A DNA stretch of 43,606 bases, from assembly GCA_024401025.1 (NCBI GenBank), contig JAKSLV010000011.1, forward strand, positions 1 through 43,606, read 5' to 3'. This DNA comes from Bacteroidales bacterium (lineage in GTDB: Bacteria > Bacteroidota > Bacteroidia > Bacteroidales > UBA3824). Below are positions 24,857-32,921 of this stretch, piece after piece (position 1 is the stretch's first letter; each line of letters begins with the position of its first letter). Under the pieces are notes generated by a model. The model made no database searches. It had not been told where the DNA came from and saw nothing but the letters and a program-made list of their open reading frames with translations. The translations under genes were made by a program, and so were the position numbers.

Positions 24857-25246
24857 TTACAATATGTTATTAGCCGTACAAATTCGCTCTATCTCTGCCT
24901 TCAGTGTGGCCCTCTCCACCAAAAAGGAGCGGTACTTGGCTATCTTCTCGGACTTCTCGGGCTCGGAGTAGAGGCCGATGGTGGCGGAGTTGTACTCGTT
25001 GATGAGCTTGCTCTCGTGGTCGTTGCCGTACATATCAGAGAAGAACTGCTCGATGGCCTTGCTCTTGGTGAATGGTGCGCTTATCATTATCTCAAGTGCC
25101 GAGTACTGGGTCTGGGTTTCGGTGGTCTCGCCGTTGGCTACTTCCTGCTCTTCTGCCTGGATGTCGAGACGGATGCGCATTGTGAGCGCGTCGTCAGCTA
25201 TCTGAAGTTCCTGAGGCTTCTGTCCTCCGTACTGTGTTCTTTTCAT
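24857..25246 (-). CDS. Small phage protein coupled to the reverse transcriptase
   Basis: 129 residues, starting MKRTQYGGQKPQELQIADD. Its ATG overlaps the reverse transcriptase stop as ATGA, so translation of the two is coupled. The N-terminal half is beta-type, and the C-terminal third is helical and charged. It is the size of a DGR accessory Avd protein, but it does not have the four-helix, strongly basic character of Avd along its length. A tail-assembly role next to the tape measure is as likely. Function unknown. Confidence 0.65.
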   Translation of the reverse strand: MKRTQYGGQKPQELQIADDALTMRIRLDIQAEEQEVANGETTETQTQYSALEIMISAPFTKSKAIEQFFSDMYGNDHESKLINEYNSATIGLYSEPEKSEKIAKYRSFLVERATLKAEIERICTANNIL

Positions 25247-26238
25247 AGTCCTAATTTATTTAAGAGGTTTTTAGAATTTGAGTGTTTTGCCCAGCCGAGC
25301 CAAGGCGCTATCTGCTTGCGTAAGGCTTCGGGTGTGGTGTTTCGCTTGCGCAGTTTGGCTACCTTGCGGCAGAGGTTTTTCTTGATGCTCTTGCGCATAA
25401 GCCTCTGATGCCGGTAGAACTTGTAGCCAACATAATCGAGGGCTCTGCCGTGACGGTCGGCCCTGTTGTCTGATATTGGGAATATCTGATAATTGGGCTT
25501 TAACTCAAGTTTTAACGAGGTGTTAATATAGCGTGAAACCGCCGTTAATACCTCGTGGAGTTTCTTCTTATTGTCGGAGAAGAAGCAGATGTCGTCGGCG
25601 TATTCGGTAGCCTTCACCTTCAGATGCTCATTAATATAGTGCATCATATACGAGAGGTACAGATTGCTGAGGAATTGGCTCAGATAGTTGCCGATGGGCA
25701 GACCTCGCTCGGAGTCTATTATTCCATCGAGGAGCGAGAGCAGTCGCTTGTCCTTGATCTTTTTGCGGACTATCTGCTTCATTATCTCATTATCCACCGA
25801 CGGGTAAAACTTGTGTATGTCTATCTTCAGGCAGTAGAGGTGCTCCGCGTGGCTGTACTCGCCGATGATCCTCGACACCTGACGGGCGCAGGCCTCTATG
25901 CCTCTGCCCTTGATGCAGGAGTAGGTGTTGTAAGTGAATGTCCGCATCCATATCTCCTCCAATACGTTCATAATGGCGTGATGCACTATCCTGTCGGGAT
26001 AGTATGGCAGTCGGTAGATCTCGCGCTCCTTGGGCTCATACACCTTGAATTTGATGTATTCAGAGGTCTTGAATGTGCCGTCTCTCAGGCTCTCGTGGAG
26101 TCTCAGGAGATTGCCCTCGCGGTCCTTGTCGAATTGTCGGATGCTCCGCTGGCTCTTGCCCTTCCGTGCCTTCTGGTCGGCGAGCATCAGGTTCTCCACT
26201 GAAATAATCCTCTCGTAGAGGTTGCCGTATCTTTTCAT
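25243..26238 (-). CDS. DGR reverse transcriptase
   Basis: 331 residues from the ATG at 26238 (MKRYGNLYERIISVENL, the usual DGR RT beginning); a TTG at 26313 is possible but adds an atypical stretch. It copies the template repeat RNA with errors at adenines. Visible RT blocks include YCLKIDIHKFYPSVD (first catalytic aspartate), GLPIGNYLSQFLSNLYL (about residues 178-194), in which the DGR-type IGxxxSQ replaces the QG of other RTs, and the catalytic YADD at 213-216. Order on the minus strand is variable gene, template repeat, RT, as in classic DGRs. No Avd accessory gene was recognised. Confidence 0.95.
   Translation of the reverse strand: MKRYGNLYERIISVENLMLADQKARKGKSQRSIRQFDKDREGNLLRLHESLRDGTFKTSEYIKFKVYEPKEREIYRLPYYPDRIVHHAIMNVLEEIWMRTFTYNTYSCIKGRGIEACARQVSRIIGEYSHAEHLYCLKIDIHKFYPSVDNEIMKQIVRKKIKDKRLLSLLDGIIDSERGLPIGNYLSQFLSNLYLSYMMHYINEHLKVKATEYADDICFFSDNKKKLHEVLTAVSRYINTSLKLELKPNYQIFPISDNRADRHGRALDYVGYKFYRHQRLMRKSIKKNLCRKVAKLRKRNTTPEALRKQIAPWLGWAKHSNSKNLLNKLGL
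25512..25526. promoter_or_regulatory. TTAAC-N5-GTTAA palindrome, site 3 (perfect)
   Basis: TTAACGAGGTGTTAA inside the RT coding region, with further TTAA words nearby (25500, 25545). Confidence 0.5.
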
Positions 26239-26342
26239 ATCTGCTTTGTCAGTTGCGGGCCGTCGGCTGCATAGCCTACCAGCGCGCTCAACTTGTTTTA
26301 TGTTTTTTGCCAAGAGGCAAGGCCATCCCCGTCAATATAATG

Positions 26343-26460
26343 AAGCATTGACGCGAGCCGACATTCGGGTTCGTGATCGAGGGCACGTTGTTCGAGTTCG
26401 AGTACACGAGACCTGCGTGCGCCCCGTTATTCGCATTGCCACCCCAAAGAAGGCCACGCA
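26343..26460 (-). repeat. DGR template repeat (TR)
   Basis: 118 bp aligned without gaps to the variable repeat at 26507-26624. Flanking sequence diverges at once on both sides. In the coding sense it has 23 adenines, many in AAC/AAT codons, and would read WGGNANNGAHAGLVYSNSNN in the frame of the variable gene. It lies 104 bp upstream of the RT start and 36 bp after the variable gene stop, in a non-coding stretch. Confidence 0.96.
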
Positions 26461-26496
26461 ACGGGAACCAGCCTGTGTTTTTGTCCCGCGAACGCT

Positions 26497-29220
26497 TTAC
26501 GCTTTAAAGCAGAGACGCGAGCCGACATGCGGGTACGTGATCGAGGGCACGTTGTGCGAGAGCGAGCACACGAGACCCGCGCGCGCCCCGTAAAACGCAT
26601 CGCCACCCCAAAGAAGGCCACGCAGATTCGGGCTGCTGACGTTAGCATAGTGATAGTCGCAGTAGAATGTGTTGCTGCTGCCTGCTCCGCTCTTGGCTGT
26701 GATGTCGCCGTTTTCGCCGAAGTGGATCTCTCGGAGAAACTGCTCTACCCTCATCTCGTCGCCTATGTAGTCGTAGTGGCTGAAGTCTGTGCTGCTGTAG
26801 AGGCTCGGATACTTGCAGACATATACCGGCGAGGTGCTTGCCGTTACGTTTACCAATACGCCGTCGGTCCATTCCCATATATGCCCGAAGGGGTTCTCTA
26901 TGCCTCTGTATCTTATAGCACCACTGCCCTGCGATGCGAGGAACGCCTTGAGCACTCCGCCGCTGGAGTTGTGGATGGTGTAGTCTCTTGTTCCTGTGCG
27001 GTTGCCGAGGTGGTCGGTGTAGCCACAGGGCACGAATGGGTAGTAGCCGTTGTAATTGTTCCACGAGTTGCCGTCCCAGGTGGTGATGCCTTCGCCGAGT
27101 CCACCCTGAGCGAAGCCCTCGGCGGATTTCTGGGAGTTGTATGCCTTCTGACTGTTGAGTGTGGCGTATTCCACCACGTAGAGCCAGTAGATTATCTTTT
27201 GTGCCTCGTAGGGCTTGCAGTTCCAGCGTGTGTCGCCGTTGTTGCGGTTGCGTGCCATAGTCCTGCACTGGGTGAGGCTTATGGAGGTGGCAGGGCGTCC
27301 GAGGAGCGAGCGGTGGCTCTCGCCGTCCTGTCCTGCGGTGTTCTCGCTGTCCCAGGAGGCGTTGTCGTTGCCTCCCCGGTAGTCTGTCGTGGTGTTGACT
27401 ACTGAGCAGAGTTTGTTGGTGGATCTCTGCACCGTGGCCTCGTAGGCGCCTATGTACATTTTGTCCACCTTCTGGTAGCCGTAGAGTGGGCGCTCGCTCA
27501 TCCATACCTGAAGGCGGTCGCTAAGGGTCACGTATTTGATGTAGAACTCAGGTATCTCCACCATTACCTGTCCGGCGCTGCCGTCTCTTGTCTCGGTGGT
27601 CCAGTCGCTCTGGTTCTTAAATGGGGTGAAGGTGCCGTCGTCGGTCATCAGGCCTCCTACCATCCTGCTGTGGATAGGCAGTACCTTGTGGTAGTATGGA
27701 TTGCCGAGGCGTGTGCACTCGGGGCTTCCGCTGGTGAGGCTCCACTCCACGCCATAGGCGAATACTGTCTCGTCGTAGATCTGCTCGGCGAGGTTCTGTA
27801 CCTTGCCGTCCACGTAGTTCTTTACGTTGAAGGCTTCAGCCACGCCTTTTTTAACTATGTCGGCAGTCTCCACCGGCTGAATGGTGAGCGCGCTCGATAC
27901 GCTCTGCTTGTTGCTGGCCTTGGCGCTGATGGTGGTGCTGATGTACTGGCCGTCTGTGCCGTGCTCTATCAGCTGGAGTGCTGTGTCTGCCTTGCCGAGG
28001 GAGGTCTGGACAGAGGTGGAGAGGTCTGCCTTGGGGATGCCGTCCGATGGTCTCTCGTATTTATTGGCTATTTCTCCATCGTACACGTCCTGCCATCCGC
28101 CCAATATGATATCCTCTTCGGCTGGTGTCTTGGTAATAAATGTCTCATTCCTCGGCTGGTAACTTTTTACAAATTCCCAATGCCCTCCAGCTTTTTTTAC
28201 ATACAGCCAGTCGAGCCAAGGGTCTGTTATTTCGTAGTCCTCGGTCTCGTGTCTATACACGTCATTGGCGCCGCCTCCAGAGTCAACATTTGGTACGGTT
28301 ACAATTATCCCGTCGCTGTTTTGCATAGTTACACTTGATGCGTCAAATGCGGTGATGGTAAACTTGCAGTCATCTGAGTATCTACACCCAATATCACCTA
28401 TTTCAATAGGTAGAGGGTAGTGATAATGATGTGATGGGTCAGGCTTTGACAGCGCGAACTGTTTGAGCTCTCCTGTGCTGAAATATCTACCAGTAGGCAG
28501 CCCCAAATCGTTAGCACCTACGATGTAATATATATCGCCCTCGTGTATCGTTCCTTGTTCACCCTTGCAAATGTAGATATGTCCGTTTGTAGCATCTACA
28601 CAAGGGTATCTCTTGTCGGCGTTGTCCAGCGTGCTGGTCATTGGCAGATAGTCTCCTGCCTGTGGTATCTGCTCCTCGATGGTGCGCTGCATCTGTCCGA
28701 GCATCTCGGCGAGGCTGTCGGTCTCGGTGATGCCCTGGAGGAAGGTTTCTATCTCCTGCCACTTGTTGATGGTGCCGTCCACGTCGGAGGTGCCGTCGAG
28801 GAAGTCGCGGAGTTTCTCGGCGAGTGTTGCGAAGGTGCTGTAGTCGGTGCCGAGGGCGTTGATCCTTGCCACGAAGGCGTCGATGCTCTCGTCCTCCTTC
28901 TTGCCGAGGATGGCGAGGATCTTGTATGCCGTGCGCTCTGTCGCCTGTATGTCGAGGGCGTTGTCGGCGATGTCCTTCTCTGCGTCGTCGAGCCTCTTGT
29001 CGTGGGCTGATACTATGCTCTTATCGGCCTTGCGGTCTATCAGCGTGCTGATGGAGGTACGGTTGCCCTCGCTGTCGCTGATGCTTACCTTGCTGGCGCT
29101 TATGTCGTCGTCCTTGTGTACGAAACTCTCGAACACGTTGGCGAAGTCGTTTTCTGTCGGGTAGTCGCCCTTCTGGAAGTGGCTCTTTAGTTCTGCCCTG
29201 CTTGTCTTGGTTCCTGCCAT
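26497..29220 (-). CDS. DGR target: variable tail-fibre receptor-binding protein
   Basis: 907 residues from the ATG at 29220 (MAGTKTSRAELKSHFQ), 2 bp after the collar fibre stop; the longer frame upstream is a shadow in that gene. The N-terminal part resembles Bacteroidetes phage fibre bases and has coiled-coil stretches (about 60-220). The middle is beta-rich and collagen-free. The last 300 residues have the C-type-lectin/formylglycine-enzyme-like fold of DGR targets (NPFGHIWEWTDGV, SPNLRGLLWGGD, VGSRLCF). The variable repeat covers residues 867-905, with ten amino acids changed relative to the template. Diversified contacts probably sit at the fibre tip and set host range. Confidence 0.93.
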   Translation of the reverse strand: MAGTKTSRAELKSHFQKGDYPTENDFANVFESFVHKDDDISASKVSISDSEGNRTSISTLIDRKADKSIVSAHDKRLDDAEKDIADNALDIQATERTAYKILAILGKKEDESIDAFVARINALGTDYSTFATLAEKLRDFLDGTSDVDGTINKWQEIETFLQGITETDSLAEMLGQMQRTIEEQIPQAGDYLPMTSTLDNADKRYPCVDATNGHIYICKGEQGTIHEGDIYYIVGANDLGLPTGRYFSTGELKQFALSKPDPSHHYHYPLPIEIGDIGCRYSDDCKFTITAFDASSVTMQNSDGIIVTVPNVDSGGGANDVYRHETEDYEITDPWLDWLYVKKAGGHWEFVKSYQPRNETFITKTPAEEDIILGGWQDVYDGEIANKYERPSDGIPKADLSTSVQTSLGKADTALQLIEHGTDGQYISTTISAKASNKQSVSSALTIQPVETADIVKKGVAEAFNVKNYVDGKVQNLAEQIYDETVFAYGVEWSLTSGSPECTRLGNPYYHKVLPIHSRMVGGLMTDDGTFTPFKNQSDWTTETRDGSAGQVMVEIPEFYIKYVTLSDRLQVWMSERPLYGYQKVDKMYIGAYEATVQRSTNKLCSVVNTTTDYRGGNDNASWDSENTAGQDGESHRSLLGRPATSISLTQCRTMARNRNNGDTRWNCKPYEAQKIIYWLYVVEYATLNSQKAYNSQKSAEGFAQGGLGEGITTWDGNSWNNYNGYYPFVPCGYTDHLGNRTGTRDYTIHNSSGGVLKAFLASQGSGAIRYRGIENPFGHIWEWTDGVLVNVTASTSPVYVCKYPSLYSSTDFSHYDYIGDEMRVEQFLREIHFGENGDITAKSGAGSSNTFYCDYHYANVSSPNLRGLLWGGDAFYGARAGLVCSLSHNVPSITYPHVGSRLCFKA
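26507..26624 (-). repeat. DGR variable repeat (VR)
   Basis: 118 bp forming the last 39-40 codons of the variable protein. It differs from the template at 14 positions, every one an adenine in the template (coding sense); the other 95 non-adenine positions are unchanged. A perfect palindrome GCTTTAAAGC (26501-26510) spans its 3' end and may be the small hairpin or cruciform element often found just after a VR. Confidence 0.96.
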
Positions 29221-29222
29221 AG

Positions 29223-30212
29223 TTATAGTTTTATGATGAATGCGAGTGCGTAGTATGGTGGCATAATATCCACCGCAGTAGGATTGCTCTGTCCTGCCTT
29301 CACTCTGTAAATACGGCCACAAGTATCTGCCTCGCCATTTTTCCACGAGCAGTTGTATGAGCCGGTTACCGAGAGTTCTTGTGATAGTGAAGGAGAGTGT
29401 GGCCCTGATGAGTTGGTCCATCCCTTGCCATTACCTCCATAGAACTGATTGTTTATTATCTCCGGGATGTTGGATGGTGTGAGTTTTACAGAGCCATCCT
29501 TGCTTGTTCCTGAATTGGTGCCTACTGAGTACTTGTTGCCTGCGCCTATAATAAACTTGTCCTTCAGGTTGGGGCGACCTTCGTTTCCGTCGCACAATGC
29601 CCAGCCGTCGGGTATGGTGGCTATGCTTCCGCTCCACATTACTATGGTGCCCTTGGGAACGAGATACTTCTGCATCTGATTGATTGTTGCTTCTGTCTGC
29701 CCCTTGAAGCTGGCAAATGTCGAGTTGTCCACCTTGGCCTTCAAGGCTTCCGGACGTCCCTTGGTGACCTCGTCGTCCAGTGCCTTCAGTATCGCAATGT
29801 TGGATACTTCGTTCATCCTCTTGAACTCGCTCCAGGGGATTGCGCCGTCGGGCTGGCCGTCGGTGAGGGTGCGGAGGCTGTAGGCTTTGTTGTAGGTCTC
29901 GTTGTTGGCCGTTACGTTCTGATATGTCTCCTCGATGTAGCAGTAGTCGGATGCTATCTGTGCCTTGTGGTACAATATCTCTCCATTTACATACACATAG
30001 CCTTCTGTGCGCTGTGTGCCTACCTTCTCGCATCCGCTCAGTATCAGATACTCATAGCCGCATATCCTGCCGAGCATCATAACCTTGCGGATGTTGCTCT
30101 GTAGCATTGCAAGTGTCTCGCAGTCGTCAGGGAAGCCGCCCTTGTCGGGATCCTCGTTTTCTACTGTGAGGAAGTTGCCGTATATCAGGTCCTTTGAATA
30201 TTCCTGTTCCAT
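29223..30212 (-). CDS. Tail collar/fibre protein
   Basis: 329 residues. The C-terminal half has a phage Tail Collar domain (GTIVMWSGSIATIPDGWALC, GRPNLKDKFIIGAGNKYSVG, and a MPPYYALAFIIKL end), which is the usual collar domain order. The N-terminal 100 residues (EQEYSKDLIYGNFLTVENED) are a probable baseplate-attachment part. It lies between the baseplate genes and the DGR variable gene, so the phage has two fibre-type proteins in a row; this one may carry or cap the variable fibre. Confidence 0.85.
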   Translation of the reverse strand: MEQEYSKDLIYGNFLTVENEDPDKGGFPDDCETLAMLQSNIRKVMMLGRICGYEYLILSGCEKVGTQRTEGYVYVNGEILYHKAQIASDYCYIEETYQNVTANNETYNKAYSLRTLTDGQPDGAIPWSEFKRMNEVSNIAILKALDDEVTKGRPEALKAKVDNSTFASFKGQTEATINQMQKYLVPKGTIVMWSGSIATIPDGWALCDGNEGRPNLKDKFIIGAGNKYSVGTNSGTSKDGSVKLTPSNIPEIINNQFYGGNGKGWTNSSGPHSPSLSQELSVTGSYNCSWKNGEADTCGRIYRVKAGQSNPTAVDIMPPYYALAFIIKL

Positions 30213-30237
30213 TTCTTTAATCTTTATACTTAAAACT

Positions 30238-30759
30238 TTACACTATCAGCAGATACCAGGTTTTGCCTTGGGTTTTGTAGGTGTTTACCACTGCCGCTAT
30301 CTCCTTCTCTTTGTCGCGGAGGCTGGCAGGTATCTCTACAAAGAAGTCGTAGAAGGTCTTGTTGTTCTCGTATCTGCGGTTCAGTATTATCTGGTTGGGT
30401 TCTCCTCTCCGTTTCACCCTCTCATATACTTCTCCAGAGTCTCGTCTGTATATGATGCGGGGCTTGCCGTTGCTGCCGGTGCCGTCTCTCACTCTTATGC
30501 GGTCGGGGTAGCTGAGGTCGTTGATCTCGCTGCGCTCTCCGAAACGATAGTTTAGACAGTACTCCAGTCGGCAGACTTGCCCGTTGTATTTCAGGCGCTG
30601 GAGCTTGTCGGCTCTGTAGCCTGAGAGTATGCCGAGTATGTAGGCTATGGGGGCCGTAAGTACGTTGAGTATGGCGGTGAGTCCGCTGGTGCGCAATGGC
30701 ATTGGCAAGAGCAGTGTGGCGAGCCTGCCGAAGTTGATGTTTAGGATGTTGCTATTCAT
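30238..30759 (-). CDS. Baseplate protein (Mu gp48 / P2 gpI position)
   Basis: 173 residues beginning MNSNILNINFGRLATLLLP. The N-terminal region (LPMPLRTSGLTAILNVLTAPIA has the typical opening of these proteins in Bacteroidetes phages) is followed by a beta-rich part with LKYNGQVCRLEYCLN and a C-terminal YDFFVEIPASL. It overlaps the end of the baseplate J-like gene by 8 bp and precedes the fibre genes, the place of the Mu gp48 / P2 gpI baseplate protein. Assignment is mainly by position. Confidence 0.65.
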   Translation of the reverse strand: MNSNILNINFGRLATLLLPMPLRTSGLTAILNVLTAPIAYILGILSGYRADKLQRLKYNGQVCRLEYCLNYRFGERSEINDLSYPDRIRVRDGTGSNGKPRIIYRRDSGEVYERVKRRGEPNQIILNRRYENNKTFYDFFVEIPASLRDKEKEIAAVVNTYKTQGKTWYLLIV

Positions 30760-31657
30760 ATTGCATCATTTGGATCGTTATATTGTCGGGCTTGAAGTAT
30801 CCCGAGTATGGGCGCACCTTGGCGTCGATGAGCTCGGTGTCTCCTGTTCCGGCGTTCTGATACTCTGCCGATGTCAGCTCCGCTATCCTTACGCCGCGCA
30901 CTGTCTGCAATGTGTCGATGAGTGCCATATTGGAGTATTCGCCGTTGAATGGCAGGGCTCTCAGATATGTGCTTATTGCCTTCTCGCACTCAGTCTGTAT
31001 GTCGCTCTCTCCATATAGGGGATCGTACCAGACTCTCACATTGCAGGAGAATAGGTCGCCCGGCTTGTTGACGAGCAGTGTCTTAACTCCGGCATATTTG
31101 ATGCGCTGGATGTATTCGAGCAGGGCTTGCTGCTCGTCGTCCCATAGCGGAGCAAGTGTGCCATCCTCGCTCTCTCCCGCCACCTTCAGGAGCAGGAGGC
31201 TCTGCCTGTTGTCGTCGATGGCTACCGAGTGCTTTACTATGCGTGCGCTCTCTATCTCTCCTTCGGTGAGGTCGGCTCCTTGGTCCGACTGGCTTATCAC
31301 GAACTCGCCGAGGTTGGGGTCGAATGTTACAAGGTGGGCCTTGTCGGGAGGCAGTGCCGGCAGGTAGATAAACTCCTTCAGCATCCTGGCATACCATTGC
31401 GGACGGCCCGGCTCCTTGCTGCTGATGGCGTCCTCTATCTCTTCCTTCACGTGGTCCATAAGCACCTCTATAGCGTATGCGCAGTAGGCTACTATATAGA
31501 GGATGAGGTTCTCGATGCTCACCTTGCTGTATTGGCTGTCGAAAGCTGGGGGCTTGCCGTTGGAGTCGAGGCTCCATCCGTAGAGTGTGCGGAGTGCGTC
31601 GCTCTGCATCCAGCGTTCCTCCATCTGTCGCTTTATTTCTTCTATTGTTCTCGCCAT
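30752..31657 (-). CDS. Baseplate J-like protein (Mu gp47-like)
   Basis: 301 residues. Signs of the family are the helical N-terminus (TIEEIKRQMEERWMQS), a central FIYLPALPPDKAHLVTFDPN and a beta-rich C-terminus with LLVNKPGDLFSCNVRVWYDP and LIDTLQTVRGVRIAEL. Baseplate J proteins form the wedge around the hub and hold the fibres. It is 1 bp downstream of the LysM-like gene and overlaps the next gene by 8 bp. It is shorter than Mu gp47 (about 360). Confidence 0.75.
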   Translation of the reverse strand: MARTIEEIKRQMEERWMQSDALRTLYGWSLDSNGKPPAFDSQYSKVSIENLILYIVAYCAYAIEVLMDHVKEEIEDAISSKEPGRPQWYARMLKEFIYLPALPPDKAHLVTFDPNLGEFVISQSDQGADLTEGEIESARIVKHSVAIDDNRQSLLLLKVAGESEDGTLAPLWDDEQQALLEYIQRIKYAGVKTLLVNKPGDLFSCNVRVWYDPLYGESDIQTECEKAISTYLRALPFNGEYSNMALIDTLQTVRGVRIAELTSAEYQNAGTGDTELIDAKVRPYSGYFKPDNITIQMMQYE

Positions 31658-31658
31658 A

Positions 31659-31943
31659 TTATGATACTTTGAAGTCTATTTCTATGCCCATGTAGTTGAT
31701 GCCGCCGAATGTCTCGGGCTGAGAGTCCGGGGTGGCAGTGATAGCCGTGGCGGGCTGTGGTGTGATTGCAAAAAAGGCTGTCACCTTGCCGTTGGATACC
31801 CGGGGAGGCGTGATGTCCATCCCCGGAGTAAGCTCTTGGCTAAGTGACAGCCCATGGAGGATGGCCAGCTGAACGGCGTCCTCAGGAGAACCACATGCTG
31901 CGAGAGCTATATCCAGGAGTGTTTGTCTTGGTTGTGTTCTCAT
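31659..31943 (-). CDS. Small LysM-like tail protein
   Basis: 94 residues from the ATG at 31943; the longer frame upstream overlaps the tail chaperone extension in another frame. The centre reads LLDIALAACGSPEDAVQLAI followed by LTPGMDI.PP, which fits the LysM-like pattern of small tail proteins (P2 gpX type) that help connect tail and baseplate. It starts 2 bp after the chaperone extension stop. Confidence 0.7.
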   Translation of the reverse strand: MRTQPRQTLLDIALAACGSPEDAVQLAILHGLSLSQELTPGMDITPPRVSNGKVTAFFAITPQPATAITATPDSQPETFGGINYMGIEIDFKVS

Positions 31944-31945
31944 TG

Positions 31946-32122
31946 TTACTGTTTGTTTCGTTTGGCCTCTTCCTGTCTTACCCAGACAAGATTTTGGAAG
32001 GCTTGCGCCCATTCTTCGTCGCTGAGGCGCTCAGGATGCGTGATATGTAGATAGTACTGAAGCTGTGCGTCTATCATTCTCAGTGCATCGTTGGGCTTAA
32101 CTGCTGAGGCCTCTATAATTTT
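31946..32122 (-). CDS. Tail assembly chaperone, frameshift extension
   Basis: The minus strand remains open in the -1 frame after the end of the 103-residue chaperone gene. It reads IIEASAVKPNDALRMIDAQ and then about 40 more residues, ending EEAKRNKQ before TAA. The region has no good start codon near its beginning. An AAAATTA stretch at 32116-32122 directly before the chaperone stop could let ribosomes slip back one base. Two-product chaperones made by frameshifting, placed between the tube and tape measure genes, are general in long-tailed phages, and Mu has one. The slip site is not a perfect X-XXY-YYZ heptamer. Confidence 0.6.
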   Translation of the reverse strand, partial: KIIEASAVKPNDALRMIDAQLQYYLHITHPERLSDEEWAQAFQNLVWVRQEEAKRNKQ

Positions 32123-32424
32123 GAGAGCTCGCCCTGCTTAACCTGGATAATCTCTTTGAGCTTGTTGTTGAGGCCAAAGAAGTACTCATCCTCTGTCTTG
32201 AAGCCATCCCAGCCTCCGAGCCAGCAATTTTTGATGAGAAGCTCGTTGGATTTGAGAGGGTCATTCTGAAGCCTGCTTGCATAGTTGAGGGTCATACGGT
32301 CCGGCTTGCGGAGGTAGCAAATCTTGTCGTCGGCAGTGTAGGCGAATACTACACCATACTTGGCCTTCCAGGCGTCCACCTGCTCGGGGGTTGCCTGGCC
32401 TTGTTTCTGTGTCTCTTCTGGCAT
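32113..32424 (-). CDS. Tail assembly chaperone
   Basis: 103 residues starting MPEETQKQGQATPEQVDAWK. Small, helical and charged, placed directly after the tail tube gene, which is the standard place of tail assembly chaperones (Mu gp41, lambda gpG). They coat the tape measure during tail assembly and are absent from the virion. The C-terminus GELSKL is followed by a TAG that probably is sometimes bypassed by -1 frameshifting to give a longer form. Confidence 0.7.
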   Translation of the reverse strand: MPEETQKQGQATPEQVDAWKAKYGVVFAYTADDKICYLRKPDRMTLNYASRLQNDPLKSNELLIKNCWLGGWDGFKTEDEYFFGLNNKLKEIIQVKQGELSKL

Positions 32425-32446
32425 AATTTATAAATTAAGTTGGTTA

Positions 32447-32890
32447 CTAATTAGGGAGGTTTTTCTGATGCTCGATGCTGAGGGCTACAAATGGCAGCTC
32501 TACCGTCATGTTGTCGTCGGTGTTGCTCATTCCCTTCTTGATCTCGGTGAACTCGATACCGTGTATCAGGTCCATGATGAGAAGGTCTCCCTTGGCGGGG
32601 TTGCCGTAGCATACTGTAGCATCTACGTGGAGGTCGAGTATCTCATGGTTAGGCGCAAGAGCCTGCATGGTCTCATAGGCGCTCTGAAGCATTGAGATGG
32701 TGCCCGATACCGAGCGTTGCCCTCTCTGGATGGCTTTTGGGTCTCTGCCCTTGCCGTAGATGGCGGTTTTGGTCTGGCTCTTGGTGTACTCGATATTTGT
32801 AATGTCGTCAATTTTCTGACCTCCCACAAGCAGTGTGATATCGTGGAAGTCGTACTCCTTGGCGTCGAATGTCTGCTCTACTTTAGGCAT
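32447..32890 (-). CDS. Tail tube protein
   Basis: 147 residues, beginning MPKVEQTFDAKEYDFHDITL. Beta-rich, with a SVSGTISMLQSAYETMQAL segment and a DNMTVELPFVALSIEHQKN end typical of tube proteins (P2 gpFII/T4 gp19 fold). It follows the sheath gene, as in nearly all contractile-tail phages. A TTAAT-N5-GTTAA site lies 2-16 bp upstream of the start codon, overlapping the ribosome-binding region. Confidence 0.8.
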   Translation of the reverse strand: MPKVEQTFDAKEYDFHDITLLVGGQKIDDITNIEYTKSQTKTAIYGKGRDPKAIQRGQRSVSGTISMLQSAYETMQALAPNHEILDLHVDATVCYGNPAKGDLLIMDLIHGIEFTEIKKGMSNTDDNMTVELPFVALSIEHQKNLPN

Positions 32891-32891
32891 A

Positions 32892-32906
32892 TTAATGAGG
32901 TGTTAA
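32892..32906. promoter_or_regulatory. TTAAC-N5-GTTAA palindrome, site 4 (one mismatch)
   Basis: TTAATGAGGTGTTAA directly upstream of the tail tube start codon. The spacer GAGGT is the same as in site 3. Confidence 0.4.
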
Positions 32907-32921
32907 ATGTTGCTTAATAGG

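Noticed and set aside
24857-25246. 129-residue gene after the RT as an Avd protein
   Set aside because: Size fits, but the first half is beta-type and acidic, not a basic four-helix bundle. Kept as unknown.
26527-27405. Long plus-strand frame opposite the variable fibre gene
   Set aside because: Antisense shadow; the minus-strand frame has clear fibre and lectin-like features and the DGR footprint.
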